DNA of 64,000 nucleotides from Margaritifera margaritifera. Taxonomy: Eukaryota > Mollusca > Bivalvia > Unionida > Margaritiferidae. The stretch spans positions 2,882,001 through 2,946,000 of the forward strand of contig JAQPZY010001581.1 in assembly GCA_029931535.1 (NCBI GenBank), given 5' to 3'. The translations under genes and the position numbers were made by a program. Positions 22,488 through 33,517 of the stretch are shown here, in pieces. The notes below the pieces were generated by a model. It was not told the DNA's origin, made no database searches, and saw nothing but the letters and a program-made list of their open reading frames with translations. Numbering within the stretch: the first letter of the stretch is position 1; the number at the start of each line of letters is the position of its first letter.

Positions 22488-22745
22488 CCGACCAAGGAAA
22501 ACAAGTGACAGCACGGCGACCATTTGGCATGGTCAAGGTAAGCTGTATCTTTATACTCCCATTCGTGAAGTTTCACACCACAACTGAAACACTGTACTTA
22601 GTCTCCTTGTCCCAAGTCCCAAGTAGACAAATCCTGCTCTCTATTGAGATCTGCGAGTACGTTCTTCCAAATATTTAGGCCATTTCCCTTTGTACGTCTG
22701 GAATCAACTTGCAAAATCACAATGATCAGGCAAAGCCACAGGACA
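22470..22745 (-). pseudogene. BIR-domain (IAP-type) protein (Polinton C)
   Basis: The minus-strand text carries AGFVYLG, then the zinc-binding run CFSCGVKLHEWEY, DHAKWSPCC and PDYYLHGYF, the BIR fold signature C-x2-C-x16-H-x6-C. All four zinc ligands are present, unlike the copy in Polinton D. A stop near the start (FAS then stop) and a frameshift between the first helix and the GFVYLG strand break the frame. BIR domains of IAPs bind caspases or their regulators and block cell death. Whether this one does is unknown. Confidence 0.8.
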
Positions 22746-22990
22746 CGTATATTCTTCTCTGATTTGTAATTCTCGATGAACTTGTGGTATCCATAGTGGT
22801 TTGTGAGTGCATGAATGACATCCAAAGATGGGCGCACGAACGGCATCGCTTTTGATAGTGGAGCGGCAAGGTCGTGCTGCATCGCTAATATCGCAGGGTA
22901 CAGCATCACTCTTGTCGTAGGGCACAGCATCACTCTAGTCGCATGGCGCAGCATCGCGCTCAACATCATTCAACTAGGAGTCATTGGGTC
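22745..22990 (-). pseudogene. Short-repeat protein upstream of BIR gene (Polinton C)
   Basis: Repeats of about 24-30 bp give RVMLCPTT/RVMLYPAI/AMQHDLAAP-type text, followed by PFVRPSLDVIHALTNHYGYH. The same arrangement occurs at 43870-44245 in Polinton D. The repeats suggest a coiled or fibrous N-terminal part. It is not a known family to me. Confidence 0.5.
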
Positions 22991-23179
22991 TATCACGCTG
23001 TTTATGCGTTACATTTGTGATTCTTGGTGGAAGTCTCTGGTCACAGCGACCTTTCTGTCTTGGAACTCTCTCCTTTGTATATTGAAGCACGTTACCGTGT
23101 TGAGATTGGGAAGTCGCACTTGTCTCGCGTATACAATCTGACAAACACTCTTGTGAGGTTAGACCGTTTTGACACCAAG

Positions 23180-24110
23180 GTCTTGATCTTGACCTGACTT
23201 TAAGGCTTATTTTAACACATCAAAGTTCACCACTTGACTCGAACAATAGGGTTAGTCCTTTCGCTTATATTTGTTCTCCTTGAGATTCATCGGCTTTGTA
23301 CAACAAGCGTGTAGCATTGATCCATTCTCCAAGCAAACTGTCACGTGGATTCAAAGGTTCAATGTCCACCACATCGTAGTTTTCGACGATGCGTCTAAAG
23401 TCTGGATGTCGTTGTCGTATTCCCATATTTATACCCCTTGGTATCCTTGACTTTCCAACGTCTGGCGTCCTTGGTAAGTTTTTTTCCACAACTCTTCCAT
23501 AGTGAATCCTGTAAAAGGATTTTTTAATTTTTGGTGAGGAGAACACGTGGGGCATCCATGAAATAAACATAAATGAAATTCGCAGACGATCAGTGGGTTT
23601 TCTGAATCACAACCATTGATGAAAATAGATTCAATCTTCTTTTCTCCACGGTTTCTGGCATGTTGTATCCACTTGTCTTGAATTTCTCATAAGCAGTGTA
23701 ACCAACACCAAACTTTGGAAGAATATCGACGGCTGACGAATTGATAGGATTGAGGTGGTATAATGATTAGTTTGTTCTTGGGCATGAACTTCTTTCGGTA
23801 CACTAATCCACACACTTTGTCAATGGTAGAAGCTTACTTTAAGGGATCGATACCTCCGTGTTCGAGAAATAACTGTCAAAATTTTCCAAAACAACGTTGT
23901 GAAATGTCCATATGGAACCAGCAATATTTCAACATCTCTTCTTCAAAATCAAAAGCGTGGTACCAAGCGCAGAAAGCGTCTTGCTGCTCTTTTCACATAC
24001 CATCGGAGTCGTAGTAATGGGCTTCTGCCAGCACTTCACTCGGTGTATAAGGCGACACATAACGTCGTCGTTGCTTGGTTTCTGGTTTCTCCTTGAAGAA
24101 GTGTGGTCTT
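23180..24110 (-). pseudogene. polB: DNA polymerase B with internal deletion (Polinton C)
   Basis: From 24110 downward the minus strand gives AFDFEEEMLKYC and FLEHGGIDPLK, the end of the exonuclease region. KLIIIPPQSY, RRYSSKVWCW, HARNRGEKKI, a CLFHGCPTC segment, FTGFTMEELW, YQGRQTLESQGYQG and VVDIEPLNPRDSLLGE follow. That last PLNPR segment, diagnostic of Polinton polymerases, is missing from copy D. The text then jumps at about 23265 to the very end of the gene (KGLTL...SS), so the palm with the catalytic DTD is deleted here. Confidence 0.8.
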
Positions 24111-24199
24111 TATAGTGTAATCTTTATGTGACGGCAGATGATTTGACTGGAGTACACTTTCTGTCCCTATTTACAGAGCACCTCTCTACCTAAGTTAAA

Positions 24200-24660
24200 A
24201 CACTCATTTTATTTCAATCTGTGAAGACTCTAGAGCCACAACAGATCGCACTTCTGGTCAGAGATTTACCGAGAATTATTCGAAAACATACTTGCAACAA
24301 GACGTATGGAGAAACTCCAGACTACTCCTCTCGAGATAAAAGTAAAGATATATGTTATGTCTGTCAAGAGCAGGCCATTAGGCTACCGAATGTCCACAAC
24401 GTCAAACAAAATGAAGCTCAAAGACAGGATAAATAAGATCCATAGACAAAAGTAAAGATACCTGTTATCGATGTCAAGGAAAAGGACATTGGTCTTGAGA
24501 GTGTCCTAAGAAAGTGAAAAAAGAAATAAAGGAGGAGCTTTTAGAAGCAAATGAAACAGAAGAAGAGTCCATTCCAGCAAAGAAATTTAAAGCAAGACAG
24601 GCAGAAGAAACAGCAGAAGACCACATTCCGGTGAAGAAATTTAAAAAAGCAAGAAAGTAA
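24200..24660 (+). pseudogene. Gag-like CCHC zinc-knuckle fragment
   Basis: Two frames each begin with DKSKD followed by a cysteine pair: CYVCQEQ (about 24355) and CYRCQGKGHW...CPKK (about 24455-24515). The second reads C-x2-C-x4-H-x4-C if its single stop is ignored, the retroviral-type zinc knuckle. A lysine/glutamate-rich tail with the doubled IPAKKFK/IPVKKFK follows. It is a retroelement gag remnant of uncertain family, wedged between Polinton C and a (CA)n tract. Confidence 0.55.
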
Positions 24661-24782
24661 ACAGAAGAAAATAATGGACGTTTGTAATGTGTTTTGCAAT
24701 TTCATTGTGATTTTGATTCAAGAGAATATACCAAAAACGTAAGTGTATCCATGTCTTGATTTCTTTTTAGTTTTGATAGAAT

Positions 24783-24787
<5 letters not shown>

Positions 24788-24846
<59 letters not shown>
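24788..24846. repeat. (CA)n microsatellite
   Basis: About 29 uninterrupted AC repeats. Confidence 0.95.
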
Positions 24847-24850
<4 letters not shown>

Positions 24851-24949
24851 TGTATAATGGGGGGATTTCTTTTTGTTCGGTTTGGCAATGGCGAGTAATG
24901 TTTCTTTTCTAAGAGAACTGGGTAGCTCTGAAAAGGGCGGCTGAGGTTT

Positions 24950-25700
24950 TGAACAAGAATGATGGACTTGACAACATCAGTTGTAACTGCCTTAAACCTT
25001 TTCCACGTCAAAGTTCTACTGATGTTGCTGATTTAGTAGTAGTAGTAGTAGTAGTAGTAGTGATTGCTGCCACTGCTGGCATGTCATTGGGGGCCGTCGA
25101 TGTAGTTATGGAAGGTTTGGAATCCTTGGATTGTGAAGGTCTCTTTCTCTTGGGTTTCGCCAAAGAAGTTTCATACATTTCTCTCAGGTGTGTTAACTCC
25201 GTTTGCATGTCCTGTAACAAACTGACAGTTTTGTTTTCACTCCCTTTCTTATGTTCACTGTTAAAAGTTTTCCTCGCCTATTGTTGCTATCTCTATTCCT
25301 CTTGTTGTTGTTATTTTTGAACAAATGTCTATATTTCTTTTGGGCGTTGTCAAAAGTATCTAATTTTTACTTCTGTTTCTTTTCAAAATCATCATAGGCT
25401 GGAAGAAAGAGAAAATGGCACAGTCAAACAATTTTCCGAGGATAAGAAATCGCAAAAAGCCAAATCCAAATCAAAGTCATTTTCTGGAATAATACTCGCT
25501 ACAGCAGCAGTAGTCGTACTATCACACCGAGTATAAGAAATGCCCACGGCAGGTGCACCCCAACACAATATCGCCATTTCTGCCATGTTATACTGTACTC
25601 ACATTGTTCCGCGCTTGTAAATTGTAAGAATGCTCTTGGGCATATATTGAAAGTGACATCACGCGTCCGTTGTATTCTCATTGGAAGATAGAAAACACGC
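24950..25700 (-). other. Unassigned minus-strand ORFs
   Basis: The frame 25008-25220 (70 codons, MLQDMQTELTHLREMY...) has a short coiled-coil start, a basic patch KPKRKRP and a poly-threonine run encoded by a (GTA)n tract at 25038-25061. It lies upstream of Polinton C on the same strand and may belong to it. Otherwise I see nothing identifiable. Confidence 0.3.
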
Positions 25701-25754
25701 CCTGACTGAATTATGTCACACGCGTTCTAATTGTTGGAAATCATGATTGTGTGT

Positions 25755-26045
25755 GAGCGGTCCTACCCTTGTGTGTGATAATATATAAGTTATTTTGTGT
25801 GTATGTGTGTAAGCACTTCTACCTTTTTCAGGGTGGATAGTATGTTTGTATATGTATTAGCAATCCTGCACTTTTCTCTTCTTAGTCTCCATGTATGATA
25901 GTACATAAGTATGTTTGTGTGTAAAGTGTGTAAGCACTCCTACCCTTTTCGTGGATGTTTATGTGCAAATGTCAGCACTCATGCCCTTTTCTCTCCTTAC
26001 GCTCCATGTATGATGGTATATAAGTATGTTTGTGTGTATAGTGTT
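25755..26045. repeat. ~115-bp tandem repeat, about 2.5 copies
   Basis: The unit TATGATAGTACATAAGTATGTTTGTGTGTA...GTGTAAGCACTCCTACCCTTTT recurs with changes. Confidence 0.65.
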
Positions 26046-26079
26046 TGATTTCATTCCCCTTCTTTTCCATACTACCCTG

Positions 26080-26280
26080 TGTTGGTTAGTAAGTGTGTGT
26101 GCTGCTTAGTCAAACGACGTGTTGGTTGGTAAGTGTGGGTGATGGTCAGAAACTGAGTGGGTGTTGGTCAGTCTAACGGCGTGTTGATTAGTCAAAAAGG
26201 AGTCTAGTTAGTAGGTGTGGGTGATGGTCAGTCGATGACTGGGTGTTGGTCAGTAAGACAGCGTATTGGTTAGTAAGGGT
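26080..26280. repeat. GTGTTGGTCAGT-type minisatellite
   Basis: GTGTTGGT(T/C)AGT followed by AAGTGTGGGTGATGGTCAG recurs about eight times in degenerate form. Confidence 0.7.
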
Positions 26281-26808
26281 AGTTTTAATATTACCATTCT
26301 CCTGGTACCGATAGTGCCATATTTGTACCCCCCACCCTCGAAAAAAACATTAAAAATATGGGTATCAAGGGAAATCTCATGTGAATTGTTAACATTACCA
26401 TTCCCCTTGTCCCAATAGTGTCATACTAATGTTAAACCTATGGACTAAATTTCCTTTGCACCCCAACTGTCATACGTCCATGATGGCGGCCTAATGTTAA
26501 ATTCCCTTTGACCCATAGTGTCATTTTGTACCATTCCCCCTATGCTACTAGCGTTCACTATTATAGAACTCGAAAGTAATGTCATTTTGCCAATTCTGAA
26601 ATTCTGATGTCGATTATCTATGTAGACCCAAATGTTTTACATGTACTTTATGGGTCAGAACGTTGCATTTTTATAAGGACAACAATTTCCTAGATATTAA
26701 TTTTATTTATAATTTAGAGCAGTGCTTCTTGGAACAAAATAGTTTTCAAACTTACTGTAGTTAGATATATCCAGCGATCATAATTGCTTTGGCAAACTAC
26801 TTGGGGTA

Positions 26809-28113
26809 TTTGAAAAATTCTGAATATTTTGTTATAACTCTTTTGTTTCTTTTAACCTGTCGATAAATTTCATGCCGATCGATAGACAAAATAACGTTCT
26901 GTAAAATGATCTGCATCTGCACGTGCAGTACGCTGGACAAGTGCAGATTTTATGCGTGTGACTTAAAATAGGTAAATGAAGGTGATGTATAAATGTCGAA
27001 GAAGGAGAACAATTCTGCTACGGAGCAAATAGCATACTGTAAAATCCGGGTGCTCATATGGTACTCTATGACTGATATCAAGGCCGGCTTGGATAAACTT
27101 TACCGATATAATTCTCTGTCATATTCTACAATTTTGGGGTGGTTTCATAGTTTTTGAAGATGGCCACGAATTCATGGAAGATGACTCACGTTCCGGAAGA
27201 CCATTGTCTGCGATTGGTGAGCAGAAAGTGAATGCTGTGAATGGGACAATTGATGAAGATGCTCGATACACCGTAGAAGACGTTTCTTTTATCACAGGCA
27301 TTAATTCGTTATCTGTTTTTAATATCTCGAAGAATCATTTGAAGCTCAGAAAGGTTTGTGCAAGATGGGTCCTACATTTGTTGACGGATGATCAAAGCAG
27401 ACTTGGGTTGAAATTGCCAAACAGCTACTCGACAAATATGAAAAGAGTGACCAGACATGTTTGAGATGTTTGAATGAGACTGTCACAGGTGATCAAACAT
27501 GGAGTTTCTTTTCTGAACCCGATGGCAGAAAAATAGTAATGTTTACATCGGAGAAAACAAACAGAGACTACAAATCGCTCGACGTAGTCGGACTGTCAAG
27601 AGAGTTTTGTAGGCATTATTTTTTAATGCAAAAAGTACCAGTAGCCAAGGTACCAGTGCCTGACTGCTAGTGTCACTGGACATTTTTATGCCTCGATAGT
27701 GTTGCCAAAAGTTGTGGAACATTACCGAACCACCCGTCCGTGCACTGGCACCCGAGGTAGCCATCTACTCTATGACAACACATTGGCACATAAATCCGCC
27801 GTCGTGACAGACTTACTGAATGAGAACAGCATCCAAACTTCGCCACGTCCTCCATACAGCCCTGAGTTTGATCCAAGTGATTTTGGCTAAATCCTGTTAT
27901 CAAAGGTTCTCTGAGGAGTAGACGATTTGAAATCCGCCATGCGGTTCAAAGTGCATTTTTCTAGTGTATGCACAAACAAAAAGTGAATACAAAATGTCAT
28001 TTAATAACTGGCGAAAAATCGGACTGAGAAAAAGTGTAAAGGGGGGAATGGGGAATACATAAGGGAATGCACTGATGAATTGTTAGCTAATAAACATTCA
28101 AAACTTTTTCAAA
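26809..28113 (+). mobile_element. mariner-type DNA transposon, 1305 bp
   Basis: TTTGAAAAATTCTGAA at 26809 is mirrored by TTCAAAACTTTTTCAAA at 28097-28113. Each end is bordered by TA (26807-26808 and 28114-28115), the target duplication of the Tc1/mariner group. The length is normal for mariner. It disrupts a MITE arm, so it is younger than that MITE. Confidence 0.85.
26993..28075 (+). pseudogene. mariner transposase (DD34D type)
   Basis: From the ATG at 26993 the text shows the N-terminal helix-turn-helix region, then EDDSRSGRPLSAIGEQKVNAV, ARYTVEDVSFITGI and HLKLRKVCARWVLHLL. The catalytic segments follow: VTGDQTWSFFSEP (first D), LLYDNTLAH (second D) and PPYSPEFDPSDFG (third D). The C-terminal WRKIGLRKSV part runs to about 28075. 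All three catalytic aspartates survive, but at least four stops or frameshifts lie between them, so it is inactive. Confidence 0.85.
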
Positions 28114-28207
28114 TACCTCTCGTACACACCTCGTACACATGACGCTCTTTACCGCTTGTAGATCAGTTTCCTAGACGTGGTTGCATGTATGTTCATTCAT
28201 GTTACCG

Positions 28208-28228
28208 AGTGAAAGTTTACGCTATAAT

Positions 28229-28295
<67 letters not shown>
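28208..28295. repeat. (CT)n microsatellite adjoining MITE
   Basis: About 42 CT repeats ending exactly at the left end of the fold-back MITE. Confidence 0.95.
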
Positions 28296-28296
<1 letters not shown>

Positions 28297-28300
<4 letters not shown>

Positions 28301-28699
28301 TGTAGTTAGATATATACAGCGATCATATTTTTTGGCCTAGCACGCCAGACACTCTTTATCGCTTGTAACTCAGTTTCCTATACACTGCATGTGCACTATG
28401 GTCGTACAGTTTCTTCTGTGCATTCACATTTATCACTTATGTTGACACCCATACAAAGTAAGTTGTAGTTGTAATGACATACATTTCTTCCTAAACTAGC
28501 TATGCCAAATTTTTGGATTATGCATCATTCAACAGAATTTACTTTTTATGGGTGTTAACATAAGTGACAAATGATATTGCACACATGAAGCTGCATGACC
28601 ATACATGCAACAGTGTCTAAGAAACTGAGCTACAAGCGATAAAGAATGTATGGAATACTTGCCCAACAAATTATCGCTGGATATATCTAACTACAATAT
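28297..28699. mobile_element. 403-bp fold-back MITE with ~170-bp arms
   Basis: The left arm begins ATATTGTAGTTAGATATATACAGCGAT. The right arm, read in reverse, begins CATATTGTAGTTAGATATATCCAGCGAT and stays alignable through TTTATCGCTTGTA.CTCAGTTTC, CATGTATGGTCAT and CACTTATGTTAACACCCAT. There is only a short unpaired centre. No coding capacity. Both ends are flanked by CT/GA repeats in mirror orientation. Confidence 0.8.
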
Positions 28700-28938
28700 G
28701 AGAGAGAGAAAGAGAAACGTCACCCCCCCCCCACCCCCCATATCATATGTCTGTTGTTGTTTTTTTTTACAGGTGAAACATTTTCCAGCCAGAACATTAA
28801 TGCCAGTGTGTCAGAGTGTACATTTTCCATGTCTATCATTTTCATATCATTCATTCATTTTTAGCGTTGGGAATTTTCATGGTGTGCAATTTCAGCGACA
28901 CCCTTATAGGTTTTCTTACATAGATAGCTATATAGATA

Positions 28939-28941
<3 letters not shown>

Positions 28942-28987
<46 letters not shown>

Positions 28988-29086
28988 GAGAGCATTGGAT
29001 TACGATGTCTTACGCTGAGAAAAAGACTGAGCGTCGTAACATAATTGACAGTACTAACATAATTTTCATATACCAAAATACCCCCC

Positions 29087-29140
<54 letters not shown>
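28942..29140. repeat. (GA)n at 28942-28992 and (CA)n at 29090-29140
   Basis: Two separate dinucleotide tracts about 100 bp apart. Confidence 0.95.
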
Positions 29141-29142
<2 letters not shown>

Positions 29143-29445
29143 TTTTTAATTAAATTAATTATGGAAAAGACATTACCATAATTTTTCTTTCTTTTAACAT
29201 CTCGACTGCTATATAGTGTTCTAGGTTTTATGGTTATGGTTTAGATATACTGCATAAAAAGATAGCTCGTAACCTCATACATGTACCTCCGTGGTTACCA
29301 TTTATTCATTTAATTAGTGGATTTTCCAATATAAATAATTTTGATAATTTACTTGCGTGAATTACGAAAAATATTTTTTTCTCAACGCTCAATAGACAAC
29401 AATACCATTATGATCAAGAAATTTCATCTAAGATTTTGTCGTTTG

Positions 29446-29517
29446 CTTGGTCTAGTGGTAAGTATAGCCAGTTTTCACGCAGGAGTACGTACTTCAAATC
29501 CCTTAGCATGCAGTGCT
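29446..29517 (+). pseudogene. tRNA-Glu-derived sequence (SINE head or tRNA pseudogene)
   Basis: It contains an A box (TGGTCTAGTGGTAAG), an anticodon-region TTTTCACGC that matches tRNA-Glu(UUC), and a damaged B box (ACTTCAAATCCC). Stems are mismatched, so it is not a working tRNA. The sequence that follows is unrelated to a tRNA, which suits a SINE. Confidence 0.6.
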
Positions 29518-29552
29518 GGCAACTGACATAAAAACTGTTCTCAGTGGCAAAG

Positions 29553-29640
29553 TAGGGGCGCCACTAAAGAACATTGCCCCCGGGAGCTTCGGTAGGGGCG
29601 TCACTAAATAATATCGCCCTTGGGCGCCTCTAACCTTCGC
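29553..29640. repeat. Two copies of GTAGGGGCG(C/T)CACTAAA(G/T)AA...
   Basis: A ~45-bp direct repeat, GC-rich, following the tRNA-like sequence and possibly part of the same SINE body. Confidence 0.6.
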
Positions 29641-30088
29641 GCCGCCACTGGTAGCATGGTTGTTATCTTTTTTTTCTTCATATTTTTATTGGGGGGATGT
29701 TAATGTGCGTTTTTGCCTTGAATTAGGTAGGAGAATTGTGTTACTACTGATATTTTCCGTGCAAATATACACAAAACAGAGCATAACATAAACTGTAAAC
29801 AACTAACATTATCGCGCCGGATACCCTAAGAAATCTGCTACTTCAATCTGTTATACATATTGCTAGCTAATACGTTTTATCATAAAATAAAAAAGAAAAT
29901 GTGCTTGTTATCTAGGTCATCCTTATCATTCTGTGTAATTAATTAAAACATGTTTTAAGAAGATCAACGGTGAAAAGTCTAATTTTTATGTAGCAGATTT
30001 GAATAATTAGTTATTTATGGTAGTTGTAATAAAGATAGATTGGTGGATTTGTATTTGCTATTGAGTGATAAGTAGCTAAATATTCAGG

Positions 30089-30203
30089 CATACATACATA
30101 CATACATACATACATACATACATACATACATACATACATACATACATACATACATACATACATACATACATACATACATACATACATACATACATACATA
30201 CAT
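30089..30203. repeat. (CATA)n microsatellite
   Basis: About 28 perfect ACAT tetranucleotide repeats. Confidence 0.95.
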
Positions 30204-30403
30204 TAGAAGGTTAAGTACCACGGTCATTCACGCCTACTTAAAAATTTATATGTATATAGTCTTTATTAACGTCTCCTCAGTGTACATGTTACACACAACA
30301 CGTAATCATGGAAAAGTCAAGTTAATATTTTTTACGCAGAAATCCTTTTTTTTTTTTTTTCGAATTATAAGAGACATATTATTTAGTAATGATAAGATGC
30401 AAA

Positions 30404-30555
30404 ACAAATATTATTACAATATATGGATATAAAGAGTACAGGTGCGACGCAATCACTGAGGTACGCTCATCAGCGTAAACAAATATTATTACAATATATG
30501 GATATAAAGAGTACAGGTACGACGCAATCACTGAGACACGCTCATCAGCGTAAAC
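30404..30555. repeat. 75-bp tandem duplication
   Basis: ACAAATATTATTACAATATATGG...CTCATCAGCGTAA occurs twice in tandem with four differences. Confidence 0.9.
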
Positions 30556-30559
30556 ACGT

Positions 30560-31985
30560 ATACACGCAACTTGTAAGAGAACGCTTCCAATAAAATTATC
30601 AGCTTAAGGACGTAAGTATTCTCAGTCTGTCATATACCTTATATACAAATTTTCGAAACAACCTTCGTACAAGTAAATATTGATGAATGGACTATATGGA
30701 AATAATGTTATATATTTCCTGGGAGAAATAGTTACATAAGGCAATAAAATAAGCTTTATGTCAGGTGGTTTTGAAATTAAATCTTTTGATTTATCTATTC
30801 TTTTAAGTGCAAGAATGAATGTTATACAGGGTGTAATATATAGACACAAAAAAGGAGTTCTTGTTGATGACTTGAGAAAAATTTGCCACATAGAAGTTAA
30901 CGGTAATATGTGAGTCATAAATCTAATATAGTGGTATATATTGGTCCGTACATGTCCGCCTTTAACCTTCGATATCCAAGCTTACCACATGTACGGATTT
31001 TCCGCATTATGCGAAATGTTTCGTCATATTTGCGGAAATACGGACATATAATCCAAGAGGTCCTTTTTTTTTTTTTTTTCTTCGAAATCTTGCATTTGTG
31101 CAATTCAATTTCTAGTAAATTCTGTATTGATTGTCCAGAAATGCAGTTTTCCTCAAATGCGGACAAAAATTCGAATTGTTTGCAAATATGTGTGGGCAGC
31201 CTGGATATCACAGTGATTAACGTGTAAATTCACTTCCTAGTTTTAGTTTAATTCTTAACCGGATTTGATAATTTCAAAGTACCGGTATCTGACGATACAA
31301 ATTATGTACAACTTGAGACTGCAATCCTTTACTATAAAATAAAACAAAAGATACACCTTGATTTTAAAGAGAACTTAAAGTGGCCCCGATAGCGCTGATC
31401 AAAAAGAATTAATTCCTAATAAAGTTTTACGTGTCATTCCTCATTCGTTGTAACGAAAGTAGGCCTATGCGGAGAAAGACTCGGATTAATATCGCCATAA
31501 CTAACCGACGGTCATGCTGGGGGGAAAAAAATCAGTTTATTTATTTGGTTGGGCTCCATCAATCGAGGATGTGTCTTCCTTATTCAGATAAACCTGCTCA
31601 ATTAAAAGGGCATCCGGGGTCACCTTGCATGATGATTGATGAGTCGTAATAATACTTGTATTAAATGGGTCATTTTCTGTTACTATATTTAGGCACATGT
31701 TCCCTGATTGGATAAGGTAATGTTGACGTGATTGAGGGTGTGACCTACAGATACTAGCGAAAATTCCGTATGACAGATAGAGCTATCATTAAACAAGAAA
31801 CAAGCTGTCAGATATACACGGGAAATCCAGTGCTGGATATAAAATACGGATTTAGTCCAATAGGAAAATTAGTCAACAGAATCGTATGATTGAGGTTACA
31901 TATACACCATAATGTTAATTAGAATAGTTATTTTCCATTTGGTGAGTATACTCAATATTGTTAACCATAAGACTTTACAATTTGT
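30560..31985. other. No recognisable gene
   Basis: Includes a T18 tract near 31062-31080. No open frame has family signatures and no transposon ends were seen. Confidence 0.5.
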
Positions 31986-31986
31986 C

Positions 31987-31992
31987 TATCTT

Positions 31993-32045
<53 letters not shown>

Positions 32046-32046
32046 T
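31987..32046. repeat. (TCTA)n microsatellite
   Basis: About 14 tetranucleotide repeats. Confidence 0.95.
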
Positions 32047-32468
32047 AATTTATCTATCTACACTTAGGTAGGGAGATAGATACACCCATGCATATAGATG
32101 GATTGACAGAAAAGAGGTAGATGAATGAATATCAAGTTATAAAAAAGGTTCGGGGAATAAAACCCATATTTGTTTAATACTATATTATCTAGAATACGGA
32201 AAATCACGACTTATCTGTGAGTCACGAAGAAAGAAAGTGTGAGAGCTTCCAAGATGTTTTCTAACTAATTATTTGATTCAAAAGTTTGCCTTGCTTATGT
32301 TTTCGTTAGGTAATATATACATTTTTAATGAAAACAGTATGCATAATACGTATATTAGTCATAAATTTACGATAAATGGGCATATTGTTTCATACATTTA
32401 GTTTCGCCAAGTCCATCATCAAACATATCTTAATTCCATGCTTAAACCTTTTAATGAGTATTAATCAG

Positions 32469-32735
32469 AGGGGAGGTGTGGTAGCTCACTTGGTTGAGCG
32501 CATTAATTAGAGGGGAGGTGTGGTAGCTCACTTGGTTGAGAGTAGGACTCTTAATCCAACAATCGCGGGTTCAGTACCCACCTAGACCACCCCGAGTCGG
32601 ATGCCTCAGTGTGTCCTTGGGAAAGGCACTTAGCTTCTTTTTCCTCGGCATAATGTAGTCAATTATGTATTAAAAGGACTGTTAATTTTTTTTTCAAAAA
32701 CAACAACAACAACAACAAAATAAAAAAATAGCAAA
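32469..32735 (+). mobile_element. tRNA-Lys-derived SINE with Meta-SINE-like core
   Basis: The main copy begins near 32512 with an A box (GTAGCTCACTTGGTTGAG), an anticodon-like ACTCTTAATCC fitting tRNA-Lys(CUU) and a B box (GGGTTCAGTACC). A core with GTGTCCTTGGGAAAGGCACTTAG and an A-rich/(CAA)n tail ending about 32729 follow. The core block resembles the conserved domain of Meta-SINEs described from bivalves and other invertebrates. A second, truncated head (32469-32498) lies directly in front, with TTAAT(C/T)AGAGGGGAGG repeated at both. Confidence 0.8.
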
Positions 32736-32739
32736 CAGC

Positions 32740-33440
32740 CAACTAATAATCAATCTGAATATTGATCGACAATATAAAAAAGTCTATCTAGCAAACTGTA
32801 CATATTAATTTTGTTTAAAATTCCACATCCTACACCGTTTTTGGTTTAGATGACAAAATAACTTTAGTTTGATTGTAACACTTGTATTAAAAGAGTAAAT
32901 GTGTTTGTAAAATAATCTTTTTCTTTTCTTCTTTTTTCTGTTCATCTGTTCATAACATGTTTTTGGTAATCTAACCAGAACTCGAGCTATTTGTGTACCA
33001 CATATATGTATGTTGTTTATGTCTTCATAAGACGATGTTAACGTCATGGGGCATTCCCTGCCATCTGAACACTTTATTATGACCCGAATAAGTGACAGTC
33101 TAGATAAGGGCTTTTGTGTTTGTAAACTTGTCCTAATGGCCGTGATTAACTATCTGTTAACCATTAAATTTACACTTGTGCAGAAGGCCCTGATTGTAGC
33201 AGCTTTAAAAGCTTTCATTCAAATCGGGGATTACTTAATTCAAAAGCGGAAAGAGCCGCTTTACAGCGAGTAAAGTGGTGTTTGTGCAATATTTTCGCTA
33301 TTCTGCGTCTTAAATTGTGTCGTAATAAAAAGAACTCTTTGTCTAATTCCATCTAAAGAAGATATAAAATCTGAAAATGTTTGTGTATTCTTTATGTCTT
33401 TTTTATGCTTATATGCTTAAATAGTATTAGTACTTATTCA
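32740..33440. other. No confident gene; one short ORF
   Basis: A plus-strand frame at 33046-33273 (75 codons) has a hydrophobic middle (VLMAVINYLLTIKFTLV) but lacks any family match. Its neighbourhood offers no splice or promoter signal I trust. Confidence 0.35.

Positions 33441-33442
<2 letters not shown>

Positions 33443-33513
<71 letters not shown>
33443..33513. repeat. (CT)n microsatellite
   Basis: About 35 CT repeats. Confidence 0.95.

Positions 33514-33517
<4 letters not shown>

Larger units (their letters stand above)
22285..24115 (-). mobile_element. Polinton C: deleted minus-strand fragment related to Polinton D
   Basis: Read on the minus strand, it carries a polymerase N-terminal half, a deletion, the polymerase end, the short-repeat protein, the BIR protein and the start of the F-box-like ORF. 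The order and spacing equal those of 42.0-44.6 kb. Nucleotide similarity to that region is easily visible, for example at TCTACTTGGGAC/TCTACTTTGGAC and TTATTATCTTCATGGATACTTT. It is a separate copy of the same Polinton family and not a local duplication of D with identical breakpoints. Confidence 0.8.
26755..28195. mobile_element. Arm of a fold-back MITE, interrupted by mariner
   Basis: CTGTAGTTAGATATATCCAGCGATCATAATT (26755-26785) and TTTACCGCTTGTAGATCAGTTTCCTAGAC...GCATGTATG (about 28149-28190) are successive parts of the left arm of the MITE at 28297-28699. They are separated here by the 1.3-kb mariner insertion. Only one arm remains. Confidence 0.65.

Noticed and set aside
24200..24660. 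Part of the Ty3 element at 17.5-20.9 kb
   Set aside because: The zinc-knuckle text differs from the gag of that element and lies beyond its 3' LTR and a minisatellite.
25392..25681. Minus-strand frames as extra Polinton C genes
   Set aside because: No motif, and no counterpart exists left of PolB in Polinton D.
29446..29517. Functional tRNA-Glu gene
   Set aside because: The B box is damaged and stems do not pair, so it is treated as a tRNA-derived pseudogene or SINE head.
30089..30203. CRISPR-like array
   Set aside because: Tetranucleotide microsatellite with no spacers; the 37-bp, 55-bp and 75-bp tandem repeats in the window also lack spacers.
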